Shown in pieces: positions 45,277 through 54,293 of a DNA stretch of 64,000 bases. This DNA comes from Breoghania corrubedonensis (GTDB taxonomy: Bacteria; Pseudomonadota; Alphaproteobacteria; Rhizobiales; Stappiaceae): NCBI RefSeq assembly GCF_003053845.1, contig NZ_QAYG01000008.1, forward strand, positions 62,001 through 126,000. The letters run 5' to 3'. A model generated the notes under the pieces. The model searched no databases. It saw only the letters and a list, made by a program, of their open reading frames with translations, and had not been told where the DNA came from. Every line of letters starts with the position of its first letter. Position 1 is the stretch's first letter. A program made the translations under genes and the position numbers.

Positions 45277-45963
45277 CCCAGTTCTCCGTTTGTCCTGACT
45301 TGCCCCAAAACAAACCCGCCGCAAGGTCGAACGGACCAGTGAGCGGCGAAGCCCTTGAGCGGGGGGCTGCGCGTCATGAATTTTTCGATTAGGCCGGACG
45401 ACGGGTCCAAGGCCACGAAAGGGAAACCGGACACGACGTGCGCTCGAACGCGACGGTCCGGATTGATTCTCTAATGAAACTCCCGGGGGCGGGGTTTGGT
45501 TTCCTGGGTTGCTGACATTTTTCCGGAACCATCATCGAATGGACTGTTCCGTCGCATTGCCACTTTCGCGGCCCGATCGGAAGTGCCGGATGAAACGTCT
45601 GAACAGCACTTGCTTTGCTGTGCGGCTGTTTCGGATGGCCTGTGGTGCGTTGTTGCCCTCCGGTGCAGGCACCAGACCCGCTTGAAGGGTACGACAAAAC
45701 GTCCGTGACACAAGAGGATGTTGGTACCCGGAAAAGCGCATCTTTGAGGAAAAACCTGGCTTTCGGAAGAGGCTTCGCGAAATTGTGATCCGGGCACCTT
45801 ACGGAACAGTCTGTGCCCGACAATGCAAAACGGCGAGGACTTGCATCCTCGCCGTTCTTGATTTTTCCAGATTTCGAGAGCGTGAAGCCCGCTCAGCGCC
45901 GGGATTTCCTACGGCAGGACAGGACTCACTTCTGCCGCGCGCCTATCGGAAAGACCATCCGTA
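45277..45963. other. 687-base intergenic region upstream of rpoH
   Basis: No convincing gene. Several short open frames occur on both strands but their translations have no recognisable composition or family features. It contains the carD terminator (45829-45856). The rpoH control region must lie here, but I could not assign a clear promoter. Confidence 0.5.
45829..45860 (-). terminator. Terminator downstream of carD
   Basis: TCCTCGCCGTT (45846-45856) and AACGGCGAGGA (45829-45839) form an 11-bp stem with a 6-base loop. On the minus strand the stem ends in TTTT before GCATTG, fitting a rho-independent terminator about 107 bases after the carD stop. On the plus strand a TTGATTTTT follows, so it may work both ways. 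Confidence 0.72.
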
Positions 45964-46578
45964 TCAGGCCGCTTCTTCCTGCTCCACATCGGCGCCGTCC
46001 TCGGCAGGGGCCTCGGCCTCCGCTTCTGTCGTCTCCTCGTCGCCCTTGCCGCCGCGCTTGGGGGCCTTGGCGAGATTCTGCTCGATCTGGCGGATGGCTT
46101 CCGTTTCGGAAGACCGGTTCACGGCCTGAATTTCGCGTGCCATGCGGTCAAGCGCGGCTTCGTAGAGCTGGCGTTCGGAATAGGACTGCTCCGGCTGGGT
46201 ATCGGAGCGATAGAGATCGCGCACAACCTCGGCAATGGAGATCAGATCGCCGGAATTGATCTTCGCTTCATATTCCTGCGCACGGCGGCTCCACATCGTG
46301 CGCTTCACGCGCGCCCGTCCGCGCACCGTTTCCAGCGCCTTCTTGACCGTCGAAGGGTCAGCGAGCTTGCGCATGCCCACCGAGGCGATCTTGGCCACGG
46401 GAACGCGCAGAGTCATCTTGTCCTTCTCGAAATTGATGACAAGCAGTTCCAGCGTGAGGCCGGCGACTTCCTGGTCCTCGATGGCCGTGATCTGTCCAAC
46501 ACCGTGAGCCGGATAGACAATAAATTCGCTGGTCTTGAATCCCTGACGCTGCGCGGTCTTTTTTGCGGGGGGTGCCAT
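45964..46578 (-). CDS. carD: CarD family transcriptional regulator
   Basis: A 204-residue protein with the CarD/CdnL RNA-polymerase-interacting domain: FIVYPAHGVGQITAIEDQEVAGLTLELLVINFEKDKMTLRVPVAKIASVGMR, and the all-helical DNA-binding part (RRAQEYEAKINSGDLISIAEVVRDLYRSD...SYSERQLYEAALDRMAREIQAV). The last about 35 residues are acidic and disordered. CarD stabilises open promoter complexes, notably at rRNA promoters. Its ATG 46578 follows GCAGGAG with 11-base spacing. It follows fdxA, S4 and helicase genes in the same direction. Confidence 0.95.
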   Translation of the reverse strand: MAPPAKKTAQRQGFKTSEFIVYPAHGVGQITAIEDQEVAGLTLELLVINFEKDKMTLRVPVAKIASVGMRKLADPSTVKKALETVRGRARVKRTMWSRRAQEYEAKINSGDLISIAEVVRDLYRSDTQPEQSYSERQLYEAALDRMAREIQAVNRSSETEAIRQIEQNLAKAPKRGGKGDEETTEAEAEAPAEDGADVEQEEAA

Positions 46579-46854
46579 ACGCTTTTATACTCCTGCGCAG
46601 AGACGGCCTCGAAGAGGCGCGTCGGGATGCTCCGCCTTGCGGGCATCAATTTCTACGGACAGGCACATGGCGTCGATACCGGGCATAGAGCCCGGGCGGG
46701 CGCGCACTGTGTGCCATGGGGTGATCAAATTCGTCTCGTTCCCAGATGAGTTCTTATGACGTCGTTTTCTTTTGACGCGGCCGCTTGGCAAGGGTCGTAC
46801 GAACATGGTACGGCAGACTCGGAGAGGCTGTCCGTCCTGGATCGGATTCCGACC

Positions 46855-46904
46855 ACAAAAAAACCTCCGCTAGGAGGAACATGATCCGAGGGCGAGGCGA
46901 CTAG
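46855..46904 (-). ncRNA. Candidate short RNA or transcription attenuator upstream of carD
   Basis: A promoter with -10 at 46911 and a strong terminator that begins only about 27 bases after the expected start would yield an RNA of about 50 nt. The RNA would contain little beyond the terminator hairpin, so it may instead be the leader part of an attenuated carD transcript. No Rfam family was recognised. Confidence 0.35.
46857..46877 (-). terminator. Rho-independent terminator upstream of carD
   Basis: On the minus strand CCTCC-TAGC-GGAGG is followed by seven T (46863-46857). It is 204 bases beyond the fdxA stop and 279 bases before the carD start, so it may end fdxA transcription or attenuate carD. 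Confidence 0.75.
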
Positions 46905-46910
46905 ACCCTC

Positions 46911-46938
46911 TATATAGCACGATTATGGGAAATTACAA
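46911..46938 (-). promoter_or_regulatory. Sigma-70-like promoter upstream of carD
   Basis: On the minus strand, -35 TTGTAA (46938-46933) and -10 TATATA (46916-46911) are 16 bases apart. It stands out as AT-rich within GC-rich surroundings. Transcription would begin near 46904 and meet the terminator at 46877. Confidence 0.5.
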
Positions 46939-47080
46939 AGGATCTGGGCCAAAATCGTTAACGACGGCCCGCTGCCGCGACATGCTGTCGCGGCGAATGC
47001 GGCGATCTGCGCGGGGATAACCTGCATTTCGGCGGATATGACGGGCCTTTTGGACCCGGCCTGCCACTTCCCCCGTGAAA

Positions 47081-47419
47081 TCAGTCGCCTTCGCCCGCCT
47101 CGGCGGAAAAGTATTTTTCCAGCTTCCCCGTCTCTCCGTCAAACTTCTCGGCTTCCGGCATTGGGTCACGCTTGACCGTAAGATTCGGCCATTTGTCGGC
47201 ATATTCGGCGTTCACCGTCAGCCATTTCTCAAGGCCCGGCTCGGTATCCGGCTTGATAGCTTCGGCCGGGCATTCCGGCTCGCAGACACCGCAATCGATA
47301 CACTCGTCGGGATGAATGACGAGCATGTTCTCGCCTTCGTAGAAACAGTCGACAGGGCAAACTTCCACGCAATCCGTGTACTTGCACTTGATGCAATTGT
47401 CGGTGACGACGTAGGTCAT
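47081..47419 (-). CDS. fdxA: Ferredoxin FdxA (7Fe type)
   Basis: A 112-residue ferredoxin with one [3Fe-4S] and one [4Fe-4S] cluster. The first site is [21 protein letters not shown], the second [18 protein letters not shown]; this pattern and the C-terminal extension (residues about 60-112) are those of the Azotobacter-type FdxA found throughout alphaproteobacteria. It is a soluble electron carrier and a candidate partner of the ferredoxin-NADP reductase at 16510, though far away. It lies 249 bases after the S4 gene in the same direction and upstream of carD. Confidence 0.97.
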   Translation of the reverse strand: MTYVVTDNCIKCKYTDCVEVCPVDCFYEGENMLVIHPDECIDCGVCEPECPAEAIKPDTEPGLEKWLTVNAEYADKWPNLTVKRDPMPEAEKFDGETGKLEKYFSAEAGEGD

Positions 47420-47668
47420 CGCATCCCTCTCTTCGGCGGGCGGCTAATCACCCGCATGTTTCGGCGAAAACGGCGGCGACCGCCAGAAAGATTTTGCTCG
47501 CAGGCACCGTATCCGGAGAGTTTCCTTACTTCGGTGCCGGTTTCGTCTCTGGCTTCGGTCCGGTGCTGGATTGGCGGCAGGGTACCGGGCTCGTTGCTGT
47601 CTCGACGCCGCTCTAGCCGTTTTGACGGGCAAGATCAACCTGCAAGACCAGGCAGGAAGATCCTCGCG

Positions 47669-48070
47669 TCAACTCTCGTCGCTGCCGTCGTCGAAAAAGC
47701 GCTCCAACTGTCTGCGTTCGCGTTTGGTGGGACGGCCCGTGCCGGCATCGCGCAACGCGACGGGCGCAGGACGCTCTTCCCGCGGTGCGGGGGGCGGGCT
47801 GAGATCCTCATAGAGAAGGCGTGCTTCGGCGGCCGGGCCGCGGCGGTGGCCGAGCGCACGGATGCGCAAGATCAGAACGCGGCGCTCCAGCGCGACGGTC
47901 AGCACGTCATCGGCACGCACCTGCTGTGCTGCACCCCTGACGCGCTCCTTGTTGAGGCGGACATGACCGGAGGCAACGAGCTTCTGGGCCAGCGAGCGAG
48001 ATTTGGTCACGCGCGCGTGCCACAACCACTTGTCGATGCGCAGCCGGCCCTGTTCCTCGACGCCAGGCAT
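47669..48070 (-). CDS. S4 domain RNA-binding protein (Hsp15-like)
   Basis: A 133-residue protein whose first 65 residues are an S4 RNA-binding domain: LRIDKWLWHARVTKSRSLAQKLVASGHVRLNKERVRGAAQQVRADDVLTVAL. E. coli Hsp15, with the same domain, rescues stalled 50S subunits that carry nascent chains. The C-terminal half is Arg/Pro-rich and ends in KRERRQLERFFDD, common to the alphaproteobacterial form. ATG 48070 follows GGGAGGTGAGGG. It starts 48 bases after the helicase stop, so the two are likely co-transcribed. Confidence 0.93.
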   Translation of the reverse strand: MPGVEEQGRLRIDKWLWHARVTKSRSLAQKLVASGHVRLNKERVRGAAQQVRADDVLTVALERRVLILRIRALGHRRGPAAEARLLYEDLSPPPAPREERPAPVALRDAGTGRPTKRERRQLERFFDDGSDES

Positions 48071-48118
48071 CCCTCACCTCCCGACCTTCGGCTTGTCCGT
48101 CTCCACGCCGTTGCGGGC

Positions 48119-51100
48119 CTACTTGCCGTCCTTCGGCTTTTCCATGCTGGCCTTGAGTGCCGCCAGAGCTGCAAAGGGGGAATCCGGATCGATGCGGCGC
48201 GGCGCCTTGCGGTCGTCCCTGCCGCCATGCGGTTTGCCGCCGCTCTTGGGGGGACGGCCGCCACGACCTTCGCCGCCGCCTTTTCCCTGCCCGCCCTGAC
48301 CGGGCCTACCGTGCCCTTGTGAGCCGGCGCCTTCGCCCGAGCGACCTTGTCCGCCACCCTTGCCCTGGCGTTTGCCGTCACCGCCGCGCCGGGCCGGGCG
48401 ACCTTGCGGGGCCTGTCCGTCCTCGCTCGAGCGCGCACGCTGCTGCGGCCTGCCGCCATGACGCCGGCGATCTCCGCGTCCGGGACGCCAGATTTCCACG
48501 GCGATCGTCGCGGGGATCTCTTCTTCGCCCTTGGGCTCGTCCGTGGTGGTCGTGGCAGGCGCAGCGCTTGCGGTCGGCTCATCGGAGCTCTGCACGGGCT
48601 GAGGGGCGGCGTCTGTCTCGAGGAGCGAGGCGTCGGCATCTGCGGCGTCAGCGCTTTCCGGTTCAGCTGCGGCCGCGTCCTGCGCCTTGGTGGCGTCTTC
48701 GTCCGCCGGTTGAGGGGCCGCCGTCAGTTCACCTGCAGTGTCTGCGGGAACCTCCTGCGGCGCAGCGTTAACGATCGCCGGAGCTTCGCTTTGCGGCGTC
48801 TCGTCGGGCCCGTCCTGAGCGGATGCGTGGGCGGAGATCTCCACGTCTGCTTCAGCTTCAGCGTCACCCGGGGCAGGGGCCGCTTGCGTCTCGTCCGCGA
48901 CCGCAGGGGGCGTCGGCGTTTCGGCCTCGGCCGGCTGCAGGGCCGGGTTCGGAATTTCGCGGCGTTCGAAGCGATAGCCGAGCGACTTCAAAATGGAATT
49001 GAAGTCCTCGCCCGAGCAGCCGAGAAGCGATGTCATCGCCACCGTGACGGTGAAACCGCCGCCTTCGTCGATCGCGCCTTCCGGACGGGGTGGCTGGCCT
49101 TCGGCCACGCTCTTTTTCCACGAGATCAGCGGGCGGATGAGATCGGCCAGGCGCTCCAGAATGTCGACACGCACAGCTCTCTCTCCGCAAACACGATAGC
49201 CAACGGCGCGGTAGAGCTGCTTGGCGAAGGTCGGGTCGACCGGGATCGAGGTGCGCCCGGACGCGGACAGCTGCGGCAGCTCCGCCAGCCCAGGCATGTC
49301 GAGATCGCCATTCTTCAGTGCCCAGAGCTTCGCGATCAGCTGGCTCGGCGCGGGCTTCAGCAGGGCGGGAATGTAGATGTGGTAGGCGCCGAAACGGACG
49401 CCGAGCCTGCGCAGAACCGCGCGCATCGGCTGGTCGAGCTGGCGCACGTCTTCCGCGATCTCGGGACGCTCCACAATACCGAGCGCCTCAACCATGCGGA
49501 ATGCGACGCCGCGCGCGATGCCTTCGACCTCGGTCGAATCGCGCAGATCGAAAAGCGGCTTCAGCAGTGTTTCGACATGGGTCTTGAGCCACAGGTCGAG
49601 CCTGGCCTGAACCTTTTCGCGGGCGGGGCCGCTCAACAGGTCGTCCGCCAGCAGCAGCAAACCCGGCTTGAGGACGTCGTCGCCTGCCACGAGCTTCGCC
49701 ACGACCTCGCCCTTCCAGCGGATGACGCCGTCCGAGGCAAGTGCGAAGTCCGTATTGGGGGCTGCGGACACGCGCTCGGCGCGGGTCTCGATCTCACTGA
49801 CCAGCGCCTTTCCCGCCGCAGCGCGCAGCGCCTTGGCGTCAAGGCTCCCATTGCCTTCCACGCCCGCGTCCGGTGCAAAGCGGAATCCCTGGAGATGGCC
49901 GACATGCTGGCCCTCGACGAGCACGTCCCCTGTTGCGGTGATTTCCGCTTCGAGCATTGCGTTCTCTCTCAACCGTCTCATCAATACGCTGGTCCGCCGG
50001 TCCACGAAACGCTGGGTCAAGCGTTCATGCAAGGCGTCCGACAGCCTGTTTTCCACGTCTCGTGTGACATCCTGCCAGTGAACCGGATCGCCAAGCCAGT
50101 CCGGCCTGTTGGCGACGAAGGTCCAGGTCCGGATATGCGCGATCCGGTTGGCAAGCGTGTCGATGTCTCCGTCCATGTGGTCGGCATGGGCGACCTGGCG
50201 GGCAAACCAATCGTCGGGGATCCGTCCCTCGTCGACCAGGAAAGTGAATATCGTCGAGATCAGGTCGGCGTGATTGGCCGGCGCGATCTTGCGATAGTCA
50301 GGGACCTGACAGCAATCCCAAAGCAACGAAACCCTGTCACGACGATCCGCCCGCGCGCGGATATCGCTGTCTCGCGTCAGAAACTCAAGCGCAATCTGGT
50401 CAACGGCCGGCGGTGCGCGCGTCAGACCGGGCTCTCCGGGCACCTTGTCGAGGCTGTTGCGCAGAGCTTCCAGCGATTCGAAATCGAGCGCGGCATTGCG
50501 CCACTGCAGCATCTTCACCGGCTGGAACCGATGGGTTTCCAGATGTTCGACCAGTTCGTCGTCGAAGGGGGCGACGCGGCTGGTGACGCCGAACGTGCCA
50601 TCGCGCATGTGGCGCCCGGCCCGACCCGCGATCTGGCCGATCTCGGCCGGCGTCAGGTTGCGGTGCTGGTAGCCGTCAAACTTGCGGTCGGCGGCAAAGG
50701 CGACGTGGTCGACATCGAGGTTGAGGCCCATGCCGATGGCGTCGGTCGCCACCAGCACATCCACGTCGCCGGACTGGAACAGCTCCACCTGGGCGTTGCG
50801 GGTGCGCGGGCTGAGCGATCCCAGCACCACGGCGGCTCCGCCCCGCTGGCGGCGGATCAGCTCGGCGATGGCGTAGACCTCATCGGCGGAAAAGGCGACG
50901 ACGGCGGAGCGTGGCGGAACGCGCGTGATCTTGCGTGAGCCGGCGTAGCTCAACACCGACATGCGCGGCCGCGTCACCACGTTGAGGCCGGGAAGCAACT
51001 TTTCCAGGATCGGCCGCATCGTGGCGGCACCCAGAAGCAGGGTCTCGTGCGCGCCGCGCAGGTTCAGGATGCGATCGGTAAAGACATGGCCGCGATGGAA

Positions 51101-51436
51101 GTCGCCAGCGAGCTGAACCTCGTCGATGGCCAGAAAGTCGGTTTCGATGTCCAGCGGCATGGCCTCCACGGTGGAGACCCAGAAGCGCGGGTTCTTGGGG
51201 ACGATCTTTTCTTCGCCGGTGACGAGCGCCACAGCATCTTCGCCCGCCCGCGCCGTCACCCGGCCGTAGACTTCGCGCGCAAGCAGCCGCAGCGGCAGGC
51301 CGATCATCCCGGTGGGATGCGCCAGCATGCGCTCGATGGCGAGATGGGTCTTGCCGGTATTGGTCGGGCCCAGTACCGCCGTCACTGTGCGGGCACGCAC
51401 GGCCGGCGGAAGCGGCATTTGCAGGTTGCGAAGCAT
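48119..51436 (-). CDS. SUV3-like RNA/DNA helicase with long low-complexity C-terminus
   Basis: A 1105-residue superfamily 2 helicase similar to mitochondrial SUV3. Walker A is GPTNTGKT (residues 23-30), the Walker B box is DEVQ (105-108), and motif VI is QIAGRAGRH. The central SUV3-type region runs to about residue 780 and includes LVSEIETRAERVS and FGAYHIYIPALLKPAP. From about 850, the chain is a long low-complexity tail: first acidic, Ala/Glu/Pro-rich, then Arg/Gly/Lys-rich (GRGDRRRHGGRPQQRARSSE), ending KASMEKPKDGK. The two-part tail may bind RNA or partners. Start codon assignment (ATG 51436) is uncertain; ATG 51418 is possible. Confidence 0.92.
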   Translation of the reverse strand: MLRNLQMPLPPAVRARTVTAVLGPTNTGKTHLAIERMLAHPTGMIGLPLRLLAREVYGRVTARAGEDAVALVTGEEKIVPKNPRFWVSTVEAMPLDIETDFLAIDEVQLAGDFHRGHVFTDRILNLRGAHETLLLGAATMRPILEKLLPGLNVVTRPRMSVLSYAGSRKITRVPPRSAVVAFSADEVYAIAELIRRQRGGAAVVLGSLSPRTRNAQVELFQSGDVDVLVATDAIGMGLNLDVDHVAFAADRKFDGYQHRNLTPAEIGQIAGRAGRHMRDGTFGVTSRVAPFDDELVEHLETHRFQPVKMLQWRNAALDFESLEALRNSLDKVPGEPGLTRAPPAVDQIALEFLTRDSDIRARADRRDRVSLLWDCCQVPDYRKIAPANHADLISTIFTFLVDEGRIPDDWFARQVAHADHMDGDIDTLANRIAHIRTWTFVANRPDWLGDPVHWQDVTRDVENRLSDALHERLTQRFVDRRTSVLMRRLRENAMLEAEITATGDVLVEGQHVGHLQGFRFAPDAGVEGNGSLDAKALRAAAGKALVSEIETRAERVSAAPNTDFALASDGVIRWKGEVVAKLVAGDDVLKPGLLLLADDLLSGPAREKVQARLDLWLKTHVETLLKPLFDLRDSTEVEGIARGVAFRMVEALGIVERPEIAEDVRQLDQPMRAVLRRLGVRFGAYHIYIPALLKPAPSQLIAKLWALKNGDLDMPGLAELPQLSASGRTSIPVDPTFAKQLYRAVGYRVCGERAVRVDILERLADLIRPLISWKKSVAEGQPPRPEGAIDEGGGFTVTVAMTSLLGCSGEDFNSILKSLGYRFERREIPNPALQPAEAETPTPPAVADETQAAPAPGDAEAEADVEISAHASAQDGPDETPQSEAPAIVNAAPQEVPADTAGELTAAPQPADEDATKAQDAAAAEPESADAADADASLLETDAAPQPVQSSDEPTASAAPATTTTDEPKGEEEIPATIAVEIWRPGRGDRRRHGGRPQQRARSSEDGQAPQGRPARRGGDGKRQGKGGGQGRSGEGAGSQGHGRPGQGGQGKGGGEGRGGRPPKSGGKPHGGRDDRKAPRRIDPDSPFAALAALKASMEKPKDGK

Positions 51437-52313
51437 GAAACTTGAAGATCTGGTGCTAGCTGGTTCGCCGTTTTCGGCCCGTCACGGCCCAATTACGGTT
51501 CGGGGCAACTTTACGTGTTGCGGATCCAATCGCCTTTTCGGGTCAACAATTGCGGTCCGGCGATCTCTTGCCGCCAGGTGGGTTCGCCCTGTCGCTCCAC
51601 TCGTCCCTCGCGTCGTTCATGTCATCATGAAAGATGAACGTCCGGACCCTCGCAGGCAGGCGGAGCGGTTGCCGGCGCGTTGATCTAGCACAGCTGGCGC
51701 GTTCTTGTCGCTTCCTTTTACGCAGAGACCGAAGCGGCTTCGTGTAGCAGGGCGGAGCCATCGCGATCGCGGCGATGGGCTACGAATGCGCGAAAAAGGA
51801 ACGACTCTTGAACAAAGAAGGACCGAATCGATGACATGGGCGGATTCAGGATTTGTTCTATACGACATGCTGCGGGAGGTCCGCGTTGCGATACCAAATG
51901 CTGAATCGCCTCAGACTCTTGGCCCCAATTGACGAGGGCTGTCCGGAAAGTTACGGATTCACGTCAAGCCAAAAGATTCCGTTAAGGCGTGCCGCTGTTT
52001 CACCTTCGCTTACGTAAGGAAGCGAAGGGAACGGGAACAGTGAAAGTACGAATCGCTGATTTGAGAATGTTCCGCCTTCGTTCTGGCAAGATGTTGAAAA
52101 TCCTGCCGGCGGGCCGCTAGATGTAGGGCACTGTGGCAAGGGTGGTATCTGCAGTACATCCGTAGCGTTAACCATTCCGTCCCGTTTCGGGGCATGTGGA
52201 GGCGATGTCGATCGGGCACGGTGCCCGACGAGCCTGTTCAGGCAAAGGAAATGCTATCGCGCAACGCGATGGAGAAAAGGCGGGGAGGTGGCCGCTCGGG
52301 GGCGGGGCGGACC
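51437..52313. other. 877-base region without a recognisable gene
   Basis: Short open frames on both strands (for example 51705-51932 and 51951-52175) have no recognisable features. A nested palindrome lies at 52003-52028: CCTTCGCTT and AAGCGAAGG flank ACGTAAGG, and CTTACGTAAG is itself a perfect palindrome; no U-tract follows. The helicase promoter should be within the first 150 bases, but I could not define it. Confidence 0.5.
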
Positions 52314-53063
52314 CTATTCGGCGGCGGCCGCGAGCCGGGCGGGCTTTTCCGCCGTTCCGATCCAGCGGTCAAGAAAATCCTCGAGCCAGGTCTTGATGGC
52401 GGCATCGAAGACCGCCCGGCCTGCGAAGTGGTCTCGCCGATCCTGGGCACCGGGAAGCTGCATCCGCGGGGCCCCACGGGTGGTCCAGCGGTAAAGCATC
52501 GCGAGTGTCAATTCGGGGTGAAACTGGATGCCGTAGGCGGCGGGGCCGACGCGGAAGGCCTGGTTGCGGTAAACGGTCCCTTCTGCGAGCAACTGCGCGC
52601 CTGCGGGCAGATCGAACCCTTCCCGGTGCCATTGATAGACCTTTTCCGGCCATGGCATGAGGGTCTTGCCGGCTTGCGTGGGCGTGATCGGATAATAGCC
52701 GATCTCGGCAAAGCCATCGGCATTGGGGCAAACCTCGGCGCCAAGATTGCGCGCCAGCATCTGCGCTCCGAGGCAGATGCCGAGGCAGGGAGCCTCTTCG
52801 CGCAGCGGCACGTCGAACCAGTCGATCTCGCGGTGGATGAAGGCGTCAGAATCGTTGGCGCTCATCGGTCCGCCGAAGATGACCGCGCCCGCATGTCCCT
52901 CCATTGTGGAGGGGAGCTTGTCGCCGAAGCGTGGACGCCGGATGTCCAGTTCAAACCCGCGCCTGCGCAGGGACTGCCCCACGCGGCCTGGCGTGGACGT
53001 CTCCTGGTGAAGGACGATCAGGACTTTTGGCGAGCAATTCTTGTGGGAGTCTTGAAAGGACAT
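52314..53063 (-). CDS. Class I glutamine amidotransferase (GMP synthase-like GATase)
   Basis: A 249-residue enzyme with the class I glutaminase triad: nucleophile C97 in CLGICLGAQ, H182 and E184 in QFHPEL. An oxyanion-hole segment is seen in VIFGGPMSAND. It is a stand-alone glutaminase-like domain of the YfeJ/GMP-synthase-like group; such proteins hydrolyse glutamine or gamma-glutamyl compounds for an unidentified acceptor. ATG 53063 (MSFQDSHK) is chosen since the upstream extension has no similarity; ATG 53072 is also possible. It is monocistronic, between two long gaps. Confidence 0.9.
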   Translation of the reverse strand: MSFQDSHKNCSPKVLIVLHQETSTPGRVGQSLRRRGFELDIRRPRFGDKLPSTMEGHAGAVIFGGPMSANDSDAFIHREIDWFDVPLREEAPCLGICLGAQMLARNLGAEVCPNADGFAEIGYYPITPTQAGKTLMPWPEKVYQWHREGFDLPAGAQLLAEGTVYRNQAFRVGPAAYGIQFHPELTLAMLYRWTTRGAPRMQLPGAQDRRDHFAGRAVFDAAIKTWLEDFLDRWIGTAEKPARLAAAAE

Positions 53064-53282
53064 AGCCTGCATGTCGAACTTGGTATTTCCAGTTGCCAGG
53101 ACAAAAGTACGCAGGCACGAAGCCTGCTCCACGTTCCGAACCCGGTATGCCGGTCTGTGTATTTCTTCGCGTCGGGTGCCCGGGCCCATCGATTGAGCAG
53201 GCAGTCAGTCTCCGGGGTATCGTACTTATAAATATGCCACTTGCCGCTGCGGTCAATGCGTTGATGCAGGTATGGTGCCGTC

Positions 53283-53795
53283 TCAGGCGTCCGCGTCTCC
53301 ATTGATCGTGTCGCTGTCGAGGGGGATGTTCTCGCGCGTGGCCACCCGGCGGCGCAGCGCCAGGCGGTCGGAGGCGGGAAGGCCCAAAAGCTCGGTGACG
53401 CGCCAGACGGTGTTGTCCTCGAACTCGTGAACTTCACCATCCGCGAACACCATTTCCCACATCATCTCCACCACCTTGCGGCGGCCGTCGATGTCGAGAC
53501 GGCGTTTCAGCACGCTGGTGAAACCGTAGAGATCCACCGCTTCCTTGTTTCGCTTGCCGGCTTCCTCGATGAGCTCGGACGTACTCTGTTCGTCCAGATC
53601 GTAGCTGCTTTGAAGGACCTGACGGAGCTTCTTGCGCTCGGAATCATCCACCACACCGTCGACGGAGATGATGTGCACCATCAAGGCCGCCGCGCAAAGG
53701 CGGTGATCATCGGCGTCGAATGCCTTGTCCTCGTCTTCGCCGACTGTCACGTCGTGAAGAAATTTCTTCAGTTTTTTCAGCATGTCCGCTGCCAT
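53283..53795 (-). CDS. TerB-like (tellurite resistance TerB family) protein
   Basis: A protein of 170 residues, all-helical. The core HRLCAAALMVHIISVDGVVDDSERKKLRQVLQSSYDL ... VVEMMWEMVFADGEVHEFEDNTVWRVTELLGL has the two acidic TerB half-motifs (DGVVDDSE and DGEVHEFED) that bind metal in the family. A basic N-terminus (MLKKLKKFLHD) precedes. Proteins of this type are widespread in alphaproteobacteria and not firmly linked to tellurite. ATG 53783 is an alternative start. The promoter lies directly upstream (53815-53842). Confidence 0.85.
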   Translation of the reverse strand: MAADMLKKLKKFLHDVTVGEDEDKAFDADDHRLCAAALMVHIISVDGVVDDSERKKLRQVLQSSYDLDEQSTSELIEEAGKRNKEAVDLYGFTSVLKRRLDIDGRRKVVEMMWEMVFADGEVHEFEDNTVWRVTELLGLPASDRLALRRRVATRENIPLDSDTINGDADA

Positions 53796-53814
53796 CTCGC
53801 ATGAGCCGATCATT

Positions 53815-53842
53815 ATTGTAGTGAATGGAAGGATTAAGGCAA
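53815..53842 (-). promoter_or_regulatory. Promoter of the terB-like gene
   Basis: On the minus strand TTGCCT (53842-53837) and TACAAT (53820-53815, 5 of 6) are 16 bases apart. Transcription would start near 53808, giving a short leader to ATG 53795 or 53783. Confidence 0.55.
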
Positions 53843-53894
53843 CGCGCCTTTCCGAATGCTGAATGAACGTCTGTGAAAACCGCAGGTTCCACAT

Positions 53895-54293
53895 GCTCTT
53901 AATTAATTATAGTAAATGTTTCTATCGAACAGAATAGTTTCCTCTTAAATCGGTGTAATTTATCGGAACCGGAAGAATATTCACATTCGTACCCAGAATT
54001 GGCTGTTCTTTTTCAGTTTTTAGTCGTTCTAAATTGAGCTTTGCATTCAAGTTTTTATTGACACCCACGTGACCATAGGCAATGTAGGCAAGGCTGAAGG
54101 CCCTTGGGTCAATCGGTATTCGTCCTTTAATGGCGGGGCCTTGAACCCGGTCGATTGGGGGTAGAGATGTTTGACGTGATCCATTTGCATGGCGCAACGC
54201 GCCGTGCCTGTTTAACTCGGCTTTACTGTTCGGTTTCGGACGGTGGCGTCACTTTCTTGTGTCCGGTCGATATTCCCGGGCGAGGGTAGCGGC
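53895..54293. other. AT-rich intergenic island
   Basis: Positions about 53898-54110 are much richer in A and T than any other part of the window. A minus-strand open frame of 91 codons (54197-53922) exists but starts with TTG and has no ATG at all, so I do not call a gene. It could be a remnant of transferred DNA or a regulatory region between the divergent terB-like gene and the unknown gene at 54294. Confidence 0.45.

Larger units (their letters stand above)
46579..47080. other. 502-base intergenic region between fdxA and carD
   Basis: No protein-coding gene is supported. It contains, in minus-strand order, a promoter (46911-46938), a terminator (46857-46877) and then about 280 bases of leader before carD. 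If carD is read from this promoter, its transcript must pass the terminator. Confidence 0.55.

Noticed and set aside
45524-45551. EcfG-type promoter (GGAAC...GTT) in the rpoH upstream region
   Set aside because: The spacing to the GTT element is off by one to two bases and the orientation does not serve rpoH.
45389-45823. 144-codon minus-strand open frame in the rpoH upstream region
   Set aside because: No recognisable composition, no good ribosome site, and it overlaps other short frames on both strands.
48347-50938. Long open frame (863 codons) opposite the helicase
   Set aside because: Shadow frame; the helicase has clear Walker motifs on the other strand.
53898-53990. Irr or Fur box upstream of the imelysin cluster
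   Set aside because: TTTCTATCGAACAGAATAG has only short imperfect symmetry and does not match the consensus well enough.
53922-54197. 91-codon minus-strand open frame in the AT-rich island
   Set aside because: Only a TTG start, no ATG in the frame, no family; AT-rich composition differs from all genes here. Kept as an AT-rich region only.
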